Below are positions 57,030 to 64,000 of a stretch of 64,000 bases of DNA, in pieces. This stretch comes from Selaginella moellendorffii (Eukaryota; Streptophyta; Lycopodiopsida; Selaginellales; Selaginellaceae): contig NW_003314389.1 in assembly GCF_000143415.4 (NCBI RefSeq), forward strand, positions 302,447-366,446, in the 5' to 3' direction. The notes below the pieces were generated by a model. It saw nothing but the letters and a program-made list of their open reading frames with translations. It was not told the DNA's origin and did no database searches. Within the stretch, counting starts at the first letter, position 1, and each line of letters opens with the position of its first letter. The position numbers were made by a program, and so were the translations under genes.

Positions 57030-58990
57030 ACTCCACCACCCATAAACAAAGTTCGATGTCCTCATCAAACGATAAACCATTTTATAAAGTAACCCTATCA
57101 TGGATTACCATTTTTCATCCTTGGCACCCAGCCAATATTTGTCAATTGTTCGACAATGAAGGCTCACCATGCCTTGCCCATCCTCTAAGGAGCATAATCT
57201 CTCCAACTTAATAACTCATTAGACCACTTATGGTGGTTCTCTCCCTTTATTTAGTTTAGTTCTTGCTAAACCCGTTATAAACACTTTCTATCTCAATCCA
57301 ACTACTCATTTCTGAGTAGTCTTAGCTTCCATCAATGTAACTAAATGTAACTACCGCACTTTGGAACTTTTAATTTTGATTTCTCAAAGTTAATTTTCTG
57401 GGTGTCTCTGACACCTTGCATTACACATGTTGTGCAAACTCCACTTCCCCATTCTATAAAGTTCTTTACTTGAGGGAACCATTTTTTTAATTTTGTGCCA
57501 TTCTAGGCACTAAGTTCCATTTATTCATAATTTGTGCTAAAGCTATTCATGACCCTATCATTTAACTACCTTACTGCTCCCTCTTTTGGAGCTTTTACTT
57601 TTGCTAAATTGAAGCATTTAGGAATCCATCCTTGGAAATACATTCCCTTCTAATGATTTCTATGGCCCATTCTTGGCCACTAGTTTTTTTTTCTTCTATC
57701 CTTTGATTGTTGCACCAAGCAACATAGAATCAGTACCTCCATCCTCAAGATATCTTTTTAGTTCTATAGCAAAGGTTTTTCTTTGCCAAGTTTAGGGGGT
57801 GTTCACCCCTAGTAAGTCTCTTTAGCATTTTTGATTTGGGCTCTATCCACGGCCCAACTTTGTGTCCCTCTCATAAGTGTTTCTTAGAGACTATTGTTTG
57901 GACTCACCATATTAACATAGCTCATTTCCCTTAGCTGTGCTTCCCACTTAGTCACCTCGACCAATTCACACAATAACCAATAGTTTAAATCAATACTTTG
58001 AACTAGGAACCTTATTCCTTAACCTAGCAAGGATCTTTTTTTTGTTTACCTATAGGATCACCTAGTGATCTTAACTTGATACCTTAACTGATTTGCTAAT
58101 TGATATAAAGTCTTCCAAACTTTTAAGTTGTTGACTATGACCTCGGGGGCATCCCCCACACTTGGAGGTTTGCCCAAGCCAACCCTTTTGGCGAATGGTC
58201 CATAGCAAATGGAGCCTAGGTGTCCTCATTTCATTCACCACATCCTTGGTGCCACTTGCACCAAAGTTGTTCAAATTAGATATGCCGAGCTTTCACTCTA
58301 AGCAATTTAATTGTGCATCACAACTTTGGGGCATCCCCCACTTAGTGGTGTGCCTAAGTCAATCTCTTTACTAAGAGTTTATGACCACCGAAAAATAAGT
58401 GTCCTCATATTCCAAACCATCACCATATACTAATGAGTTGGGACTCAAACCCAAACAATATAAAGTTGGGATTTGAACCCAACCTCCATATATGCATTTA
58501 CGGGCGGCATCATCTAGGATGCTTGGTGTGACTCTTCATGTCGGTGCACCAACTTATACCCAAAGCACACTGCGGATCACAGATTAAAAACTTAATTCCT
58601 CTAAACTACCAAAGCCCTCTCATTTGATAAGTCTATGATCATATATAGATTCCTCCATACTTGGCCCCAGAGGCCACCCCTTTTTGAATTCAACACCTTC
58701 AATTAAGGTTTTTGTTCCCCCCGACTTGCCAATCTCACTTCGCAAGTCATTTAATTAGCGTAACATAGTTTCATGTATAAGTGTGAAAGTCCTCAACCAT
58801 CGACTTTCGTTCAAAGCCATTTATTTGAACACTCGGGGACTACTTCCCTAACTTTGATAGCCTCACATCATGGCAAGTTTCAAGATCACACTTTTGCTAC
58901 ACTATTATGATTTCATGCATTCTATGAACCATTTACACTTGTCTTTCTAGGTACTAACTTACCTAGAATTATCTTTAAGAACCTTGAAGG
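57030..58990. repeat. Non-coding retroelement repeat
   Basis: 57,905-58,990 is a direct copy of about 6,170-7,270, including GGGGGCATCCCCCAC, TTGAACCCAACCTCCATATATGC and GACTTTCGTTCAAAGCC. 57,030-57,060 matches the LTR-B 3' untranslated stretch, inverted. 57,060-57,900 shows no supported gene. Confidence 0.6.
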
Positions 58991-58995
58991 GATTT

Positions 58996-59480
58996 TTGTA
59001 GCGCACGTAGTTTTTACACTTTATCCTATGGTGATTTACCATAGGATAACCACAAAGCAGAACCTACACCCTCTTTGTGCCACGTGACAGATGCCACATG
59101 TCTCATGCCACGTGTCCAAAGGATAGTAGTGTGGAACCCGAGTTTCAGGGCCTTGGGCCATTGAACGAAGGAACGGTGCCAAACTCCCAAGCATGGAGCT
59201 AAGGAGTGACGGAACCAAACCACAAAGCTGTAAGCAACCAAAAGGAACGATTTAAAAAACGATCAATGGGGTTCAAATATAGAGGGAAAGCGCCTATGAA
59301 TAAAAGTGCACCTTTTTTTCCAATTGGTTAAAGGTCTTGGGATATTTGGAGTTAAGTGTCCTTAGGTTTGAATAGTACTGGGTTGGGTGACCTCTCGGGA
59401 AGTCTAAACTCAGGAGCTTAAAAGAGCAACTCCCAAGCATATAGCCTAAGGAGTGAAGGGATAAGGGCATGGAGCGACTT
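58996..59480. repeat. Repeat beginning TGTAGCGCACGTAG, with hairpin
   Basis: The first ~110 bp match 35,835-35,945. A perfect 12-bp inverted repeat with a 5-nt loop lies at 59,021-59,049 (TTATCCTATGGT-GATTT-ACCATAGGATAA). The remainder matches 48,750-48,900. Confidence 0.55.
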
Positions 59481-59656
59481 AGAATAGTCCTAGAGTAACC
59501 AGCATCCCAATGCTAGGACCAACATGCAAAACGGAGCTTGGAACAGTCCTAGAGTAACCAGCATCCCAATGCCAGGACCAACATGCAAAACGGAGCTTGA
59601 AACAGTCCTAGAGTAACCAACATCCCAATGCCAGGACCAACATGCAAAACGGAGCC
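59481..59656. repeat. Three tandem 59-bp units
   Basis: Units start at 59,481, 59,540 and 59,599. Each contains CAGTCCTAGAGTAACC and CAACATGCAAAACGGAGC. The single-copy version is at 34,470-34,530. Confidence 0.85.
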
Positions 59657-60443
59657 AAACGGAGTCTGGCACTTCAGGTTGGTCAGCCATGCCCAACCTA
59701 CCCACTATCTCTACTATACATTTGGAACCCCCCATATCCCCCCCCCCTCGCCCTCCCCCCCCACCTTGAGGAACACACGCTTTGGGCTTTCACCCCAAGC
59801 CTCCCTTACGATTAGGAGTTAGGCTCAGGGAAAGGCTCCAAACTTACTAAATATGGAATGGCGCTAGTTTGTGAATTTGGACACGGGATGAACACCATTG
59901 TGTTCAAGACAATCTCTACATTTCATAGATATGCTAAATGAGCGAATCTAGACACTTTCCATAAATAGCATTTAGAACCGAAATGAAACTAACACAAAGG
60001 GCATGATAGCGAGGGTGTTTGACAAACACGGTAAGCTATAATCTAGCAAATATTGAAGGACCAAGGTCAATATCGCGGGGGTTCTTGATACTAGCAAGTG
60101 CAAGCCAATGACAGGAATTTCTCAAACCAGGCTGAGTATTCTTAGCAAGAAACACATAGGAGTTCCTACCTTATATTTATCCGATTTAAGTACACGGTCA
60201 ATGACCAGTTTCTCAACTAGCTCAAGTGGGAACTAATAACAGGTCTAGCAATACTGACCTCCTGCCATCATGGTAGTAAGGAAAGAATATCCGAAAGGAC
60301 TAGCCGACATGTAACTTTCAATACCTGAAGTCACATTTGTGACACTCTCCCCCCCTTAGGGAAGATCGACGTCCTCGTCGATGCATACTCCAGTCTAGAA
60401 TACCGCCAAAAAAACAACTCCAGAAAAAGTTCACGGTATTCAT
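59657..60443. repeat. Family-C copy
   Basis: It matches 34,660-35,310 and 49,100-49,400, with a C-rich run at 59,738-59,763. It is split by the solo LTR at 60,449 and resumes at 61,531. Confidence 0.65.
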
Positions 60444-60448
60444 ACTAT

Positions 60449-61525
60449 TGTAAACGACTAATTTTTCCATTCTACTTTAGTCACTTAACCACGCCTCCGA
60501 CTACTTGGAGGAGTCTCCCTCACAACCTCTATACGTCCTATTTCGGACTTGGGCTTGCTATCCTCGAGAATGGCATTCCCACCACTCAACCTTTGCACCT
60601 GGTCCAAGTGCTCCACATGTCCGATCCCATGACCGACACCCCAAGGTACCATTGACATATCAGCCTGTTACGCTAAGGCCATGTCCCTCACCTTGGTCAC
60701 ACCGGTGGTCTAACACCACCTACACCATAGTCCCACCTCTCAAGGACAGGGCCATCCGTCCATGAGTGATCATTCTAGATCCACTCCTTAGCATCCTTAG
60801 GATGCCCATAGATATGGGGATTCACCTTCCCCAATATCCCTTTAACGGTCCCCACTAAGTCCCTTTCTGCCCATGGCCGTGTTTGCCAACACTGCCACTG
60901 GATTGAGGCCCACGAGCTCGGTCATTAAGTCCCACGGTCCTCTAGGACTTCCTCACCACCCGACTGTATCCTTGGTCACTACACCAGAGGACTACTCTTC
61001 CTTTCCACAATCTGGGCCCTTGGGACAACATTTCGGAACACCGTGGCCCTACGCGGGCCTCATGGGTACTCTCCCCGCCTTCCGCCTTTGGGTGCTCTAG
61101 CCATGGGCTTAGAGCGAGGTTTTGTTGAGCCATGCCAGGTATCCAAGAAGGTAGTGCCACCCACAGTTGGACTGGGAGCATCAGCCAGTCGATCTCCCGA
61201 GGGAACTAGAGACAGCTTTTGAACACTTCACCAAGCTACCCCGCTTGTCGGTCTGTATTCACTCTAGTCTTGGACTTCCCAGTGGTCAGTTCATCACCCA
61301 ACACTGGGCATGGCCTTCCTGGGCCAAACTGGCCTTTCCTAGGCCAAAATTGGCCTTTCTTTGGGCAAACTGGGCTCCCCTGGGGTTCCAAACCCCAACA
61401 TTTTCCCTAATAAATTTTGGGACCCCCCGCAGCCCCCCCCCCCCCCCCTCCTGGGGGACGATCGATTTGGGCTTTCACCCAACTGCCTGTATTAGTATTA
61501 GAACCGAGACCAAGTGACCGATACA
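60449..61525. mobile_element. Short solo LTR-A variant, 1,077 bp, TSD ACTAT
   Basis: TGTAAACGAC...CCGATACA is flanked by ACTAT at 60,444-60,448 and 61,526-61,530, and family C reads through after removal. The hexamer tract is almost absent, which shows that it is dispensable. A C-run lies at 61,433-61,449. Confidence 0.85.
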
Positions 61526-61530
61526 ACTAT

Positions 61531-61628
61531 GTGAGAAATGCACCAACTTAAATGAGTTAGGGTAACCTTTTTGTCTAACGCAGATGCGCTACCACTCAAA
61601 CACCTTCCAGCCGTCACCGACAAGGAAA
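61531..61628. repeat. Family-C continuation
   Basis: GTGAGAAATGCACCAACTTA and CTAACGCAGATGCGCTACC match 49,395-49,500. Confidence 0.65.
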
Positions 61629-63268
61629 TTCTAGACTTGGGGACTTGCTAGCCCCAAATATAGCATCTATGTCACTTAACCTTTGCACTTGGTCCAAGTG
61701 CTCCATGTGTCTAATCCCATAACTAACACCCAAAGGTACCACTAATATATTAACCCATTACACTAAGGCCATGCCCATTCACCTTTGTCACATTGGTAGT
61801 CCAACACCACATACATCACAGTCCCGTCTCTCAAAGATTGGGCCATCCGTTCATGAGTGATTATCTTAGATCCACTCCTTAACATCCTTAGGATGCCTAC
61901 AGACATGGGGAACAGTCTTCCCCAATATCCTTTTTTTGGTCTCCACCAAGTCCTTTTCCGTCCACAGCCGTATTCACCAACATTGAAACTTGGTCAAGGC
62001 CCACAGGCCCGACCACTATGTCCTATTGACCTCTGAGACTTCCTTACCATGTGACCATATCTTTCATCTCTACACCAGAGGGCTGCTCCTCTTTTTTTTC
62101 CATAGTTTGGGACTTTATGACAACATTTCAGAACACCTTGGTTGTATGTGACCCTTGTGTGTACTCTCCCCACCTTCCACCTTTGGGTGCCCTAGCGATG
62201 TGGCTAGAGTGAGGTACCAATAAGCCATACTAGGTATCCAAGTAGGTAGTGCCACCCACACTTGGATTGGGAGCATTGACTATTTCGATCTCCTAAGGGA
62301 GCTAGAGCCGACTCTTGAACACTTCACCAAACTACCCAGCTTGTTTATCCATATTCACTCTAGCCTTGAACTCTTTAGTGGATATATCATCACCCAACAT
62401 GTGGGTATAACCTTCCTTGGTCATACTGGCCTTTCCTGGCCAACTAACTCCACTAGAGTCCTCCCCCTACTATACTTTTGGAGCTCACCAAACCCCCTAG
62501 GGTTTGGGAGATGAACACTTTGGGCATTCACCCTCGAACTCAAACTAAGACTTTGCCTCGAACTCAATCTCAGACTTGGTCTCAAACTCGGACTTAGTCT
62601 CGGTCTCGGTCTCAATCTTGGTCTCGGTCTCGGTCTCAATCTCAGCCTTGGCCTCAACCTCGGACTCCATCTCGGGTCCATCTCGGACTCCACCTCAAAC
62701 TCCATCTCAAACTCCACCTCGGACTCCACTTCAGACTACATCTCAATTCCATCTCGGACTTCATCTCAAACTACATCTTGAGTCCATCTCGAACTCCATC
62801 TTGGGTCCATCTCAGACTCCATCTTCAGTTCATATCGGGTCTATCATGGGTCTATCTTGGACTCCATCTGGGTCCATCTCGGACTCTATTTCGGGTCCAT
62901 CTCAAACTCTATCTCGGACTCCATCTCAGGTCTATATCGGGTCCATCTTGAGTCCATATCGAAATCCATCTTAGACTCTTTCTCAAACTCTTTCATAAAC
63001 TCATTTTCAAACTTATTGTTGACACTTTTATGTGTTATGACACTTGCCATATGTCAGTCCTTCTTTTGTCCCTTTTTTAGAGACTCATTCACCAATTGCT
63101 TCGTGCTCATCTCTTGAGCACTTTGGTTAGAGTTCCACTCCCACTCTCGACTTTCTAAGTCAGAGTTTGTGGTCCAAACATATTACATTTGTTAGACTTC
63201 TACTTCGGCCACTACTATATGGCATCCTTTTCTGCTCCACTTTGGGGCTTCGGGATTTGTGTCTCACA
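61629..63268. repeat. LTR-A copy, first ~90 bp missing
   Basis: It joins family C in mid-sequence at GACTTGGGGACTTGCTAG and then follows LTR-A through the hexamer tract (62,550-63,000) to GTGTCTCACA. Confidence 0.7.
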
Positions 63269-64000
63269 TTAAACTGTCAAAGGAGCATTTGGAGCCTATT
63301 CACTATAAATATGATTGCTACATCCATCTGTTATAACCACCTCATAAATTACAGAGCTTTTATCCACAAACAAACCAAGTTTCTTCACCACCTTGAAGCT
63401 CAAAAAATTGTGTATAGCACCTAGATTGAAAAAAATACTAACTACACTACCTGGAATGTTTTTTTTTTGTATCACACTCTATCTATCTCCCTTTAAGTCA
63501 ATTGGAAAAGGGGCAATTTATAGACAACCTCCTCATATATAAAGCTATAATATGGGTACTAACATCTCAACCTCAAACAACTAAATTAGACATCACTATC
63601 CTCAGCCAAGGCGCAAGGCCACCAAGACCAAGTCAAGATCATTGAGAGCTCATTACACTTATAGAGTCTAACAAAATGTAAGATGCAACCTGCAACCAAG
63701 TATAATACTACAAAAGAAAGGCACAAGGGTCACCTTTCTAGAAAAGTGCAACAGACACATTTCTATACCACCTCTAGACTTTATTACCCTCAATTGCCTT
63801 ATCCCCAAAAGTCAACATCCCTTTCAGGCCACATTATACAAACTACTTACTAAGGTCTAAGCTAACCAAAGTCAAATCCAACCCCTTCACTAGTTCATAT
63901 TGGCTTACTAAAACTTAAAAGTTTTCAAACAAAATGATCAACAAACCAGCCATTGGAAAAGTCTAATAAAAATTGTGGAAAATTTTCCAGCCTAGAGAAA
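63269..64000. repeat. AT-rich family-C copy, third example
   Basis: From about 63,520 it matches 16,130-16,600 in direct orientation (AAAGCTATAATATGGGTACT, CTCAACCTCAAA, CCACATTATACAAACT). It is non-coding and continues beyond the window. Confidence 0.65.

Noticed and set aside
59738-61449. Poly-C runs (also 34,737-34,752) as special signals
   Set aside because: They occur at the same place in family C and LTR copies and vary in length as simple repeats do. They may include sequencing slippage.
1-64000. CRISPR arrays, operons, ribosome binding sites, or bacterial origin suggested by the ParB-like domain
   Set aside because: No regular spacer arrays are present. The sequence has spliceosomal introns, LTR retrotransposons and plant telomere repeats, so bacterial features do not apply.

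Overview
This window is nuclear DNA of a land plant or close streptophyte relative. It is almost entirely transposable elements nested in one another, and I recognise no ordinary single-copy host gene, tRNA or rRNA. The plant reading rests on TTTAGGG-type telomeric repeats, plant-style Ty3/gypsy elements primed by initiator tRNA-Met (TGGTATCGGAG / TGGTATCAGAG), and a plant-type FCP1-like domain carrying DLNG. Several recognisable introns are only 38-57 nt long, which is unusual for seed plants; I cannot name the species.

Layout. 1-12,856: a 12.8-kb composite (61-12,851) bounded by related LTRs ('LTR-A') with a matching CCGGT duplication. Inside are a minus-strand Ty3/gypsy gag-protease-RT frame with PBS and 5' LTR ('LTR-B', 5,003-6,146), and a plus-strand chromodomain integrase with its own 3' LTR-B (10,367-11,499). 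12,857-16,825: AT-rich, non-coding repeat DNA ('family C') whose inverted copy lies at 37,150-40,245. 16,826-16,890 plus 32,448-32,757: one LTR-B fragment split by a large insertion.

The centrepiece is that insertion, 16,891-32,443 (15.55 kb). It has 24-bp perfect terminal inverted repeats starting AAGCTCTATTTCG and a 4-bp target duplication (CTTT). Uninterrupted LTR-B copies elsewhere in the window serve as paralogous empty sites. It carries (i) a minus-strand DUF7869-type transposase-like gene (about 17,507-19,274), and (ii) a plus-strand multi-exon gene complex (22,928-32,001) with a ParB/sulfiredoxin-like domain, a region resembling the C-terminal half of a DNA N6/N4-methyltransferase, a chain of small basic and acidic exons, and a C-terminal FCP1/NLI-type HAD phosphatase domain. 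Its middle is tandemly duplicated (24,203-27,937 and 27,985-30,998). A palindrome, GGCRTGWGGCCTCAYGCC, is scattered about 25 times through this element. It sits in a run of consecutive tiny introns, next to stop codons, and even in coding sequence; I saw no copies outside the element.

32,768-35,832: decayed plus-strand gypsy pieces. 40,251-43,819: a complete small LTR retrotransposon (TSD CTACC), minus orientation. 43,825-46,250: another decayed gag-protease region. 49,559-51,555 and 60,449-61,525: solo LTR-A copies with perfect 5-bp duplications. 53,015-55,300: decayed minus-strand gypsy pol. The rest is LTR-A, LTR-B and family-C fragments. Most coding stretches carry nonsense codons, and where an intact paralogue exists in the window the change is C to T.
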